Shown here one piece after another: positions 25,054 to 33,400 of a stretch of DNA of 40,978 nucleotides; positions within the stretch are counted from its first letter, which is position 1; each line of letters begins with the position of its first letter. Made by a program: the position numbers and the translations under genes. Below the pieces are notes generated by a model, which was given only the letters and a program-made list of their open reading frames with translations, did no database searches and was not told where the DNA came from. This DNA comes from Eubacteriales bacterium (GTDB lineage: Bacteria > Bacillota > Clostridia > Lachnospirales > Lachnospiraceae), in the NCBI GenBank assembly GCA_030533385.1, contig JAUNJG010000014.1, positions 1-40,978 on the forward strand, given 5' to 3'.

Positions 25054-25323
25054 TTACTCCTTCAAAACTTCCCTGATCCCCCATTTCGCAACTTCCAGAC
25101 GTATTCCAGACGGCTCCACCGACAGGATCACAGCATCATCCGAAACCGACTCCACATATCCCAGCAGACCGTTTCGGGTACACACCTTACTGCCGCTCGA
25201 TAGCGCCATAAGGTCCTCCTTCAGCCGTCTCCTGGAACGGATTCCCGGAATAAGGATTGCAAAAATTGCCACGAGCAACAGCAAAATCAGACTTACTAAC
25301 TGATAAATATAGTAATTTTCCAA
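25054..25323 (-). CDS. YajC-like small membrane protein, first copy
   Basis: 89 aa with a TTG start preceded by AAGGAGG. One membrane helix (about 7-28, YQLVSLILLLLVAIFAILIP) is followed by a YajC-type domain: SGSKVCTRNGLLGYVESV, then a VILSV strand and a KWGIREVL end. The pattern V-T-x-GLxGxV with a following acidic turn is that of YajC. It may assist membrane insertion or assembly of the PTS IIC protein or another partner; this is speculation from position. Confidence 0.6.
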   Translation of the reverse strand: MENYYIYQLVSLILLLLVAIFAILIPGIRSRRRLKEDLMALSSGSKVCTRNGLLGYVESVSDDAVILSVEPSGIRLEVAKWGIREVLKE

Positions 25324-25350
25324 ATAATGCCTCCTTATCTGACAAATAAA

Positions 25351-25386
25351 ATCATATCATATTTACACTACATGAAACAAGTGTAA
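25351..25386 (-). promoter_or_regulatory. Possible internal promoter with palindromic operator before the YajC-like pair
   Basis: TTACACT-N10-AGTGTAA (25363-25386) is a perfect 7+7 inverted repeat. A TATGAT box (25351-25356) lies directly downstream on the minus strand, with a weak TTGTTT 18 bases before it. It would allow separate control of the two YajC-like genes and deoR. Confidence 0.4.
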
Positions 25387-25434
25387 TCATCAAATTTTTT
25401 CATCAATTTGCATAAAATGGCTTTCCAAATGGAA

Positions 25435-25701
25435 TTATTCACTCAAATTTTCTATAAATGCAGCAAGTTCTGTGACTGCTTGCTCCTCATCACTGCCTTC
25501 TGCCGCCAGCACTGCCTTCTCCCCTTGTGACAGCCCGCAGGCAAGCAACATGACAATAGATTTGACATTGTATTCATCCTCCGTCCCCACTCGTTTAAGT
25601 GTAATCGTGGACTCATATTTGGATGCATTCGACACTAACATGGACGCCGGTCTTGCGTGAAGTCCCGTCGGATTGCAAATTGTAATTTCTTTACTATACA
25701 T
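25435..25701 (-). CDS. HPr-family phosphocarrier protein, operon-dedicated
   Basis: 88 aa. The phosphoryl-accepting His15 lies in TGLHARPAS. The region equivalent to the HPr-kinase site reads NVKSIVMLL with Ser48, so regulation at Ser is possible, although the motif differs from the usual KSIMGVMSL. It passes phosphate from Enzyme I to IIA. It is 29 bases after the Enzyme I gene. GGAGG precedes the ATG. Confidence 0.9.
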   Translation of the reverse strand: MYSKEITICNPTGLHARPASMLVSNASKYESTITLKRVGTEDEYNVKSIVMLLACGLSQGEKAVLAAEGSDEEQAVTELAAFIENLSE

Positions 25702-25730
25702 ATGTTCCTCCCATCTGTATCCAGCTATTC

Positions 25731-27479
25731 TTATTCTGATTCATTTGTTGATTCCATCTGGATATGTTCCTCAAATCGCTCCAGACATTGCTCTATTTCC
25801 TGCGCCGTTTTCATTCTCAGCACCTCGTCCGCCAGCGCTTTGGCGTCCGCCATTGTGATGCTCCTTATCCTTCGTTTCAGCTCCGGCACATTCGTTATGC
25901 TAAGACTCAGCGCCTTAACACCCAGGCCGATGAGAACCGGGGCCGCCTTGTATTCACCCGCCAGTTCCCCGCAGATACTCAGCGTTTTTCCTGCCTTTTG
26001 AAATACCTCCGCCAACATCCCAAGAATACGGAACACCGCAGGATGATAATCCTGATAATATTCCTTGACATCGGAATTCATCCTGTCTGCCGCACAGAGA
26101 TATTGTGTCAAATCATTTGTCCCCACGCTGGCAAAATCTATCTCATCTATCATTCTGTCGGCGATCAAGGCCGCAGCCGGAGTCTCAATCATAATTCCAA
26201 TTTGGATGTCCTTATTCCATTCCACATGTTTTTGATCCAGCTCTTTTCCAACCTCATAAACAATATCTCTGGCTCTCCGAAATTCATTCAGAGAAGTAAT
26301 CATCGGAAACATCAGCTTTAAATTTCCCCAGGCAGATGCCCGCAGAGCAGCGCGTATCTGTGTTCTGAAAATATCTTCGTGGGTCAGACAAAGTCGAATT
26401 CCTCTGTTGCCAAGAAATGGATTCTCCTCTGTTGGAAGTTCCATGTAGGAAACCTGTTTATCTCCTCCAATATCCAACGTTCTGAGAACAACCGCCTTCT
26501 CTTGGAATGCCTGCGCCACCGTCTTATATGCCTGGTACTGCATTTCCTCCGAAGGAAGCTGATCCTGGGACAGGTATAAAAATTCACTTCTAAACAAACC
26601 GACCCCATCAATAAAACGAATGCGCTCTTTTCCACGGATTTCGGGAGATGCCAAATTGACCCGAATCTCAATTTTTTGACCGTCCTTTGTTACGGCTTCC
26701 TTTTCCAGATATTTCCGGTTGATTTCCAAAGCTTGTTCGATTCTATCCCGCTCCTTCTCATAATGACGGATTTCCTCTTCCGATGGACGAAGCACCACCT
26801 CTTCCTTGACTCCATCCAGGATGACGGTCTCGCCATCACGCACAAGATCAGTCAAGCCCTCACACCCAAGAATCGCCGGAATATCCAAACTTCTTGCTAT
26901 AATTGCAGTATGAGAAGTCAAGCCACCTTTTTCTGTGATAATCCCCATAATATGATCCAGGTCCAGAGACAATGTATCAGAAGGAAAAAGTTCCTCCGCA
27001 ATGACAATACAAGGTTTCTCTAAATCGGACAATTTCTTTTCCGGCACTCCATGCCAGCACCGCAGCAGACGGGATAGCACATCCCGCAAATCGGCAGCTC
27101 TCTCCTGAATGACCTCATTTTTGTTTGCCGAAAAAATCTGTATATAATTTTCGTAAACCTGTACCATTGCCGAATCCGGGTACATTCTGTCTCGTCTAAT
27201 CAGAGAAAGAATCTCCTCCTCCATAACCGGATCCAACAAAATCTCTTCGTGCGCCTGTACAAAAGCCTCCTGGTCACCGCCTTTTTGCTTCATTTGTTCT
27301 CCAAGTGCTTCCAGCTCCCCTCGGGCCTTTTGTTTTGTCTCCTTGTATCTGGCTATCAAAGCCTCCACATCCTCGGTATCATCGTAGGTCCTCAAACTTT
27401 TATCGCAGGAAAACGGAACATATACCAATGCGTCGCCCACAGCGATTCTTGACAGTACCGACTTACCTTTTTTTATCAT
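25731..27479 (-). CDS. PTS Enzyme I (phosphoenolpyruvate-protein phosphotransferase), operon-dedicated
   Basis: 582 aa from the ATG at 27479, close to the usual 570-575. It transfers phosphate from PEP to HPr. The active His190 lies in GGLTSHTAIIARS; the PEP-binding half shows LMFPMITSLNEFRRARD, DFASVGTNDLTQYL and the conserved Cys in SICGELAG. An in-frame ATG at 27551 lies inside the intercistronic hairpin and is not favoured. Presence of its own EI and HPr inside a sugar operon suggests insulation from the general PTS, or a locus transferred as a complete set. Confidence 0.92.
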   Translation of the reverse strand: MIKKGKSVLSRIAVGDALVYVPFSCDKSLRTYDDTEDVEALIARYKETKQKARGELEALGEQMKQKGGDQEAFVQAHEEILLDPVMEEEILSLIRRDRMYPDSAMVQVYENYIQIFSANKNEVIQERAADLRDVLSRLLRCWHGVPEKKLSDLEKPCIVIAEELFPSDTLSLDLDHIMGIITEKGGLTSHTAIIARSLDIPAILGCEGLTDLVRDGETVILDGVKEEVVLRPSEEEIRHYEKERDRIEQALEINRKYLEKEAVTKDGQKIEIRVNLASPEIRGKERIRFIDGVGLFRSEFLYLSQDQLPSEEMQYQAYKTVAQAFQEKAVVLRTLDIGGDKQVSYMELPTEENPFLGNRGIRLCLTHEDIFRTQIRAALRASAWGNLKLMFPMITSLNEFRRARDIVYEVGKELDQKHVEWNKDIQIGIMIETPAAALIADRMIDEIDFASVGTNDLTQYLCAADRMNSDVKEYYQDYHPAVFRILGMLAEVFQKAGKTLSICGELAGEYKAAPVLIGLGVKALSLSITNVPELKRRIRSITMADAKALADEVLRMKTAQEIEQCLERFEEHIQMESTNESE

Positions 27480-27525
27480 ATCATTACCCGCCTTATCATT
27501 TTGTAATCTGTGTTTCTTATTAATC

Positions 27526-27571
27526 AAAAACGGCAGAATTGATGGAATCATTCAGCATCAATCCTACCGTT
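27526..27571 (-). terminator. Intercistronic hairpin between IIC and Enzyme I
   Basis: A 16-bp stem with two G-T wobbles (27556-27571 with 27529-27544), loop of 11, ending in TTTTTGAT on the minus strand. It looks like a partial terminator that would lower EI and HPr expression relative to IIABC, or protect the upstream mRNA. Confidence 0.6.
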
Positions 27572-27589
27572 CCCATTCAATTATCATTT

Positions 27590-29032
27590 TTATGCGGCTG
27601 CGGACTCATGGCTCATATACTGATCCACATATTTCTCTGTGGCTCCAAAGAACATATACCATGCTTTTCTATTCTTTTTAAAATGTAACAACGTGGCAAG
27701 GTATATCGCTACACAGACAGCCCCGAGAATATATTTCATCGTGCCAGGAGCGGAAAACGCCTTGTACACAAGATACATTGGCGGTTGACAGGAAACACAC
27801 CAGCTCACCACATAAGTCTGTCCCTGCTCAAGTATCGTGCCCGCTTTTACCGCTGCCTGGGTAAACAGCTCCGCTGTATCACTGGCAATATAATGCGTCA
27901 GAGAGTACCAGATTGTACCTGTGATTGCACTCTTTAAGATATCACCCTGGAATACGGCAATCGCACCAATGGCCATAAACGGCATAGCAGGAATGTCTGC
28001 CAGAGGGATTGTTCTGTTTCCAGGGAGAATAACAGCTGTGACAATCAAAATAGGAATCAAAAGCAACCCTGTTGTAAGCGTAGCCGTCTCTCCAAAGTAT
28101 ACGGCCGGATCAATACCGATAAGGAAAAACTTTCTCTTTACCTTTCCTGATCTCATTCTCGCATTCATTGACTGGCTGATTGGCACCAGACCTTTGACAA
28201 ACATACCCGATACAGTAGGGTAAATCACAAGCATGGCAGCCAACGTCAGTGCAAATTTCAAAATTACAGACCAGGTAGAAGGATCAGTCAGGACATTCAG
28301 ATACGCCACAATACCGAGAATCATACCCATGATAATTCCGATCATGGCAGGCTCTCCGAGGAATCCCAGCCTTTTTTGCAGAGAGTCCGGATCCAGGCGA
28401 ATTTCCTTAAACTTCATCTTATTAAACAGCCATCGAAGAACAGCTGCCAGAAGGCTGATATTAATGACACAGGCACAGGTGCAGGTCAGACCGTCATATC
28501 CATAGTATTCCTGCAGTGCTGGTGCCAAAATATCTGCAATGAGCAACAGAATTAAATTCATCAAAAGGGTAGCGACCAGAGCAATGGCAAAACTTCCCGT
28601 CGCAAACTGAACAAACAGCCCCCACACCACGAAATAATAATAATTCCAAATATCCGTCGGCTCAAAGGTATCTGTTACTTTCAGAGAAAATAAAAGAATA
28701 TTCCACGCCAGTCCGATAATAAAATACAACATTCCAAGAGAATTGTTGTACACGATTGCAGCGGCGGCAGGCCATCCAATGTCCACGACATCAAACTGTC
28801 GTCCTGTATTCTGGGAAATTAACGTCATAACCGTATTCATTTCTCCCCAGAGTATGCCGAGAATCAAATTGAACGCAGTCAGACCAATGGCCATAAATAC
28901 AGCCGCCCGAAATGCCTTCTGAACCTCCACTTTGATCAGGAGCGCCAGAATAAATACAATCAGTGGAACAAGAATAGTTACGCCAAATATGTCCAAAAAC
29001 GACTTAAATACAGCGGCGACATGATTCAACAT
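27590..29032 (-). CDS. PTS IIC membrane permease, galactitol family
   Basis: 480 aa, about 10-12 membrane helices (for example FGVTILVPLIVFILALLI, AFRAAVFMAIGLTAFNLILG, VKGLVPISQSMNARM). The order with IIB and IIA and the overall pattern fit the Gat family, whose members carry galactitol, arabitol-like polyols or related sugars. It moves and phosphorylates the substrate using IIB. The substrate cannot be told from sequence by eye. It is 17 bases after IIB. Confidence 0.88.
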   Translation of the reverse strand: MLNHVAAVFKSFLDIFGVTILVPLIVFILALLIKVEVQKAFRAAVFMAIGLTAFNLILGILWGEMNTVMTLISQNTGRQFDVVDIGWPAAAAIVYNNSLGMLYFIIGLAWNILLFSLKVTDTFEPTDIWNYYYFVVWGLFVQFATGSFAIALVATLLMNLILLLIADILAPALQEYYGYDGLTCTCACVINISLLAAVLRWLFNKMKFKEIRLDPDSLQKRLGFLGEPAMIGIIMGMILGIVAYLNVLTDPSTWSVILKFALTLAAMLVIYPTVSGMFVKGLVPISQSMNARMRSGKVKRKFFLIGIDPAVYFGETATLTTGLLLIPILIVTAVILPGNRTIPLADIPAMPFMAIGAIAVFQGDILKSAITGTIWYSLTHYIASDTAELFTQAAVKAGTILEQGQTYVVSWCVSCQPPMYLVYKAFSAPGTMKYILGAVCVAIYLATLLHFKKNRKAWYMFFGATEKYVDQYMSHESAAA

Positions 29033-29049
29033 TCCTTTTCCCCCTCTCT

Positions 29050-29360
29050 TTATCCTTTGTTAAAGATTTCTTCAATTTTGTCCAGAAGCTGTTGGGAAAA
29101 TTCCTCCTTGCCGACTCCCGTAAACATTGGAAGACCGATCATAACCGGAGTTCCTTCATTATTTTTTGCATCTGTTTTTCCGGTGGCAACTATAATATCC
29201 ACCCCTGTTAATCTTGGAATTTCCGTTATTTTTTGAGGTGTAATCTTATAAGAAATTGAATGTTTCTTCAATAACTTCTCGATCTCCTCCGTACTACAGT
29301 TGTCGTAAAGATTCCGCCTCCGCAGCAAACACATATTCGTATTGTTTTTGACTGTGCCAT
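29050..29360 (-). pseudogene. PTS IIB, galactitol family, interrupted by a one-base frameshift
   Basis: The ATG at 29360, six bases after AGGAGG, opens MAQSKTIRICVCCGGGIFTT, the GatB-type active loop with the phosphorylated Cys13. That frame reads VVRRRSRSY and stops at 29268. The rest of IIB (EEIEKLLKKHSIS, DIIVATGKTD, PVMIGLPMFTGVG, to 29050) is in another frame, open from 29334 but without a ribosome binding site or the Cys. Inserting one base near 29290-29292 (GTAGTA-N-CGGAGGAG) would restore VV(A/T/S)EEIEKLL, matching GatB. The result would be about 103 aa. Either the strain lost the PTS or the sequence has an error; the rest of the operon looks intact. Confidence 0.75.
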
Positions 29361-29408
29361 GTTTTTCCTCCTATATTTTTTCATACTAATTCCAACAGTT
29401 CCAATTTT

Positions 29409-29879
29409 CTAAGCGAGCATCCCATCCAGCAACTCATTCATGATATCAATCACTTCTTTTTGAGATTTTGCTTCTATCAGCTCCGTTATTTTTTCTTTGT
29501 TTGAAAAACTTTGTGCAAATCGTCTCAGAATTTCCAAATGACTTTTAGGATCCAGTATTCCAAACAAAAATACGATTCTAATCTCCAGTTTTGTACCGGA
29601 CCTGTCCATGGACAAGAACTCAACTGGCTCTTCCAACGTGGCAATACACACGAAAGATTTTTTGCATCCCACGTCAATGTGCGGAATCGCCACCGGTATC
29701 GGCAGCTCCAAACCTGTCGGGAACTCTTCCTCCCTCGCCAATATGGCCGGAAGGTAAGAATCGTCCACCAGTCCTTGTCCTTTTGCAAGACCGGCAAGCG
29801 TTCGGAGTACCTCTTCCCTGTCGCCCATTTTCTGATTCAGCAAAATCAATCCTTCATTTGCTGTCATCTTCTCTGACAT
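29409..29879 (-). CDS. PTS IIA, fructose/galactitol-type
   Basis: 156 aa, a single PTS EIIA type-2 domain. The phosphorylated His is expected to be His67 in PIPVAIPHID; upstream EEFPTGLEL and the tail HLEILRRFAQSF fit the family. It accepts phosphate from HPr and gives it to IIB. AAAGGGGGG precedes the ATG. It is encoded 48 bases before IIB. Confidence 0.9.
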   Translation of the reverse strand: MSEKMTANEGLILLNQKMGDREEVLRTLAGLAKGQGLVDDSYLPAILAREEEFPTGLELPIPVAIPHIDVGCKKSFVCIATLEEPVEFLSMDRSGTKLEIRIVFLFGILDPKSHLEILRRFAQSFSNKEKITELIEAKSQKEVIDIMNELLDGMLA

Positions 29880-29972
29880 CGCTGTCCCCCCTTTCTTTTA
29901 TCATTTATCATTATATGGATTTAGGATTTACAACATTCACCCCATGAACAGTTCTGCTTCGCAATGGCGTTT

Positions 29973-30791
29973 TTACAAGAAAAACTTTCTGATCACATGT
30001 GCTATTCCTCCATGGTCATTATCCTGCGTGATAAAGTCAGCTTTACTCTTCGCCAGCTTATCTGCATTTCCCATGGCTATTCCCAAACCGGCAAATTCGA
30101 TCATCTCTATATCATTCTCGCTGTCGCCAACTGCTATCAGTTCCTGCCTGTCAATATTCAGGATGGATAAAATCTTTGACAAAGCCTCCTTCTTACTTCT
30201 TGCCGTTACATCTATGCCGTAATCCCGGTCATTGATTCTTGTCCTTCCCCATGGGGCACAAAGTCCCATAGCCATCATCTCTTTTTCTGTCTTTAACAGA
30301 GACGTCCTGTCAGACATGAGAGAAATCTTGCCAACCGGAGTTTTCTCCTGAAGCAACGAAAGTTCCTCAACATAAAAAATTTCCTGATTCATCATTTCCT
30401 GAAAAAGACAATGAAAAGAACTGCCCTGACCTTTTGAATATACCTTCTCCCCGATAAAAACCAGAGGATAGAACCCATTCGCTTCCGATGCCTCTAACAA
30501 AATCTGCCTGTCCCTCACGGACATGAGCTTTAATTCCGACCTCACATTTGTCTCTTCAAACCACACAATGTGACTGCCTCCCTGGAGAATTGCGACATCT
30601 CCTTCTTTGTTCAAGATATCTCCGTATTCTAAAGTCTCCTCAAGGGTGCGCCCGGTAACAGTAATCAGCCGAACGCCCGCCTGCCTTAACTCCTTCAGGG
30701 CATTCGCATCATCTTTTCCTATTCGATGTTGCGTGTTCAGCAACGTGCCATCCAAGTCAACAGCCAGAGCTTTATATTTCTTTTCTTTCAA
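29973..30791 (-). CDS. HAD-superfamily (Cof-type) phosphatase
   Basis: 272 aa from a TTG at 30791, chosen because GGCGGAGG lies 7-8 bases upstream; an ATG at 30809 has no good site. HAD motifs: AVDLDGTLL with nucleophile Asp12 and Asp14, VTGRT, a Lys in ARSKKEAL, and VGDSENDIEMIE. A type-2 (Cof) cap lies between. Such enzymes remove phosphate from sugar phosphates. In this operon it may release the end product or clear a toxic phosphorylated intermediate. Confidence 0.88.
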   Translation of the reverse strand: MKEKKYKALAVDLDGTLLNTQHRIGKDDANALKELRQAGVRLITVTGRTLEETLEYGDILNKEGDVAILQGGSHIVWFEETNVRSELKLMSVRDRQILLEASEANGFYPLVFIGEKVYSKGQGSSFHCLFQEMMNQEIFYVEELSLLQEKTPVGKISLMSDRTSLLKTEKEMMAMGLCAPWGRTRINDRDYGIDVTARSKKEALSKILSILNIDRQELIAVGDSENDIEMIEFAGLGIAMGNADKLAKSKADFITQDNDHGGIAHVIRKFFL

Positions 30792-30830
30792 AGCAGGAAC
30801 CTCCGCCATTTCTTTTTGTAAGTGATAACT

Positions 30831-30875
30831 ATCTGCGGGCTATCTGAAACCGTTGGATACATTTAACCCGCAGAT
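30831..30875 (-). other. Intercistronic stem-loop between the RLP and HAD genes
   Basis: Perfect 9-bp arms ATCTGCGGG (30831-30839) and CCCGCAGAT (30867-30875) around a 27-base loop, without a T-tract. It is a possible mRNA-processing or stability element that sets relative expression within the operon. Confidence 0.4.
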
Positions 30876-30901
30876 GACTTTCCTGAAACAATTCCGATAA
30901 A

Positions 30902-32218
30902 TTATTTTTTCAGGTCAAACATTTCCTGATTGACACCTTCTCCCCAAAGATCCAAAGCCACCTTTAAGGACTCGCAGTCTTTTGCTGCCTCCTGAAGCGG
31001 AATACCCTCAGCCGTAGCTTCGGCCGCCCGAATCAGACTTTCTACACCTGCGGCTGCTCCCATCGGATGTGCGTGCATTGCAGCACCTGCGGAGATGGAG
31101 AAATCCAGTCCAAGATCCGATGCAACATCAGGAATCAAGCCCTGATATACACCTGCGGCCGGTCCCGGGAAGGTGCGCTTCATGCCGTGAAGTTCCGTCA
31201 GAAGAGATTGTGCAATTCTGATATATCTTTCTCTGTTAATATCTACCTTGCCATACGCACAAGGGTAAATGACAATGTCCGCACCACACATACGCATGAA
31301 TTTTCCGAGAATCAGATGACTGGAAACTCCTGAATAATGAGATTCATACATCGCCCCGGCAAAAGCTGGGTGTGCCAGAATCGGAAGGTCAATCTCATCA
31401 TTTTCTGCAATCATCTGCATAGATGGCCAACCTACGGTCAGAGTATTAATCATCAGTCCAGGTATACCCATCTCCTTGCACATTTTAGCCTTATCAAGCA
31501 TACGGTCCGGACGGTCCGTAATATTCGGGGAATAAATCACTTTCTTTCCGGTTCTCTCATAGACATCTTTTAAAATATCAGCTGCAATTTTTGCTCTCGC
31601 CTTCACAGTACAATAATCTGTATCGCTGAAAAGCTCATCATCCTTAATCCAGTCAATTCCCGCCATGGCAAGTTCTCTGATTAATTTGCCGGCATTTTCC
31701 GCCGTCGCACCTGTACACGGTTTAATCATACTTACGATAAACGGACGTTTTGAAACACCTGTCAGTTCTCTTAATCCTTCCACGCCAAATCTAGGGCCTT
31801 TGAAGCCGTCTGTAAACACTTTCGGGAAATCAATATCCAGAAGCTTCAGCTTACCTGCCATGGAAATATTTCCGATCACGGAGGTCAACACCTGCGCAAG
31901 GTTTGCTCCCATGTTTTCAAATGGAAATGCAATCTGGAATACTGCCATGCGCTCTTTTCCTCGCGCTTCAACCATATCGAACTCATACCCCGGAATCTCA
32001 TGAACTGCAATCACCTTGCCGCCATGCCGTCTTCTTACTTCAGGTGTTTCCAGCGGAACAGGCGCCCATGTTCCTGTTGTCTGCTCAATTGCCATGGCAC
32101 CTACCTTGTTCAACAGATCTGACGTATATCCCTCGCACAGGTATGTACAGATAATGTACTGCTCTCTGTCAATGGATTCCGGAAGTTTAAATATATTCGG
32201 ATCATATTTTGTTTTCAT
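30902..32218 (-). CDS. RuBisCO-like protein (RLP, form IV)
   Basis: 438 aa, RuBisCO large-subunit length. N-terminal domain: AMAIEQTTGTW with Glu45, and SVIGN with Asn117 (RuBisCO E60 and N123). Barrel: SMIKPCTG with Lys166 (K175), but Cys in place of K177; AGIDWIKDDELF with Lys192, Asp194 and Glu195, the carbamylated Lys and Mg ligands; HPAF with His283 (H294) but Pro instead of R295; SSHLILGKFMR; AYGKVDI (Lys324, probably K334); and SAGAAMHAHPMG in the phosphate loop. Metal activation is kept while carboxylase residues are altered, so it is not a carbon-fixing RuBisCO. Known RLPs enolise, isomerise or decarboxylate phosphorylated keto compounds. Here it probably acts after the Glp-like oxidation. 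GGAGG precedes the ATG. Confidence 0.9.
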   Translation of the reverse strand: MKTKYDPNIFKLPESIDREQYIICTYLCEGYTSDLLNKVGAMAIEQTTGTWAPVPLETPEVRRRHGGKVIAVHEIPGYEFDMVEARGKERMAVFQIAFPFENMGANLAQVLTSVIGNISMAGKLKLLDIDFPKVFTDGFKGPRFGVEGLRELTGVSKRPFIVSMIKPCTGATAENAGKLIRELAMAGIDWIKDDELFSDTDYCTVKARAKIAADILKDVYERTGKKVIYSPNITDRPDRMLDKAKMCKEMGIPGLMINTLTVGWPSMQMIAENDEIDLPILAHPAFAGAMYESHYSGVSSHLILGKFMRMCGADIVIYPCAYGKVDINRERYIRIAQSLLTELHGMKRTFPGPAAGVYQGLIPDVASDLGLDFSISAGAAMHAHPMGAAAGVESLIRAAEATAEGIPLQEAAKDCESLKVALDLWGEGVNQEMFDLKK

Positions 32219-32357
32219 TTGATTACCTCCATATTCTTTTTTGTTTATCCTTGATATAAGATGTCGTTGGGATCATAAGGTATTTTGATTCCAATGATGC
32301 CCGATTGCTCCGTGTCTTGCACTCCCACAATCTGTCAAAACATCCATACTCCGCACA

Positions 32358-33386
32358 TTATTCACATATATACTCTAAAAGAGTCTTTACTGTTTCTCCC
32401 TCTGCGCAATTCAGCCCAAGGGCTTCACATGCACACGGAGTGACAATCACATCCTGCCCACAGGCAGAAAGATCCATCATTCTGCGTTTGGCAATGACGA
32501 CAAGGTTCCCCGGCTCTGCCAGTCCAAGTCCTCCTGCAATTCCAGAATCTGTGACGTCGAATCCATTTCTCTGAGGTAGCTTCACCTCTGATTTCGGGAA
32601 CAGTTCGCAATAATCTACTTTGCGCCCCGGATAAAGTCTCTCCACAACTCCGCTCTCATGCAGCGTGATGTTTTTTTCCGGAAGAGAAAGATATTTTCTG
32701 ATTTCAAAACAAAATTCATCAATAAATTGAATTTTCTCTCCTAATTCAGGACAAAGAACAAGCAAGGCATCTAAAACATAGCTGTCATCCGTAACGATTC
32801 TTTCATATTTACCCAATTCAGACATCAGTTCGCCCGCCAGTGCATTGGCGCGATCCATTTGACCCAACTGAAGAAGCAGATAACCGCAGTCTTTATATTG
32901 GTTCGTACATCTCACACGCTCTCCCGCCTCTCCGGCGACCTTGCTAAACTGCTTTGCCGTTTTCTTCGGATCCATTGCAGATGGACTGATCAAAAAGATT
33001 GTCTGGGCATCCTTTTCTCCTTCTTCATACTCGCTAAACTGCTTAAACACTGACTCGCCTGCCAGCACGTTCTTCGTAAACGCTTTATATTCTTCCGGAA
33101 CTTTGTCTCCTGCTACAAGCTCGCTTCTGATGTAACGCATCACTTCCGTTACGGGCGCATCATCGATGCTTCTTGTGTCCGCTTCATAATTGTCCGTTGC
33201 GGCAAATGCCTCTTTTGCCACATACTGCATGTCAAACCTCGTGCCCATGGCTGTAAATACAACACCCATGCCCGAAGAAACGTCCACGCCCATAATTCTG
33301 CTCACCGGAGCAAAATCTGCAATGATATCACTTGTCAGGCAATTTGCTGTTCTGTAATATAACTTCGTAAACTCCTGCGCTACCAT
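32358..33386 (-). CDS. GlpC/CCG-domain-like protein lacking Fe-S cysteines
   Basis: 342 aa. It aligns by eye with GlpC, the Fe-S electron-transfer subunit of anaerobic glycerol-3-phosphate dehydrogenase. Where GlpC has two CxxCxxCxxxCP clusters, this protein reads NCLTSDIIADFAPVSR (15-30) and NYEADTRSIDDAPVTEVM (66-83); the CP positions are AP. The two CCG-domain motifs read KDCG (165-168) and TDSGIAGGLG (279-288) instead of CCGxxG, and the Pro-Cys-His helix start is LHESGVVER. VTPCACEAL (315-323) is the only well-kept Cys site. So the fold seems retained without the ligands for normal clusters. It starts 14 bases after the GlpB-like gene. Family assignment is by motif order only. Confidence 0.65.
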   Translation of the reverse strand: MVAQEFTKLYYRTANCLTSDIIADFAPVSRIMGVDVSSGMGVVFTAMGTRFDMQYVAKEAFAATDNYEADTRSIDDAPVTEVMRYIRSELVAGDKVPEEYKAFTKNVLAGESVFKQFSEYEEGEKDAQTIFLISPSAMDPKKTAKQFSKVAGEAGERVRCTNQYKDCGYLLLQLGQMDRANALAGELMSELGKYERIVTDDSYVLDALLVLCPELGEKIQFIDEFCFEIRKYLSLPEKNITLHESGVVERLYPGRKVDYCELFPKSEVKLPQRNGFDVTDSGIAGGLGLAEPGNLVVIAKRRMMDLSACGQDVIVTPCACEALGLNCAEGETVKTLLEYICE

Positions 33387-33400
33387 ACTGTACCTCCTTC

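Noticed and set aside
29268-29360. Programmed -1 frameshift in the PTS IIB gene
   Set aside because: No slippery heptamer or downstream pseudoknot is apparent, and GatB-type proteins are not known to need one.
32245-32337. Open frame of about 30 codons in the gap between the GlpC-like and RLP genes, with plausible residue composition
   Set aside because: No ATG, no ribosome binding site before the in-frame GTG codons, and a length expected by chance in a 139-base gap.
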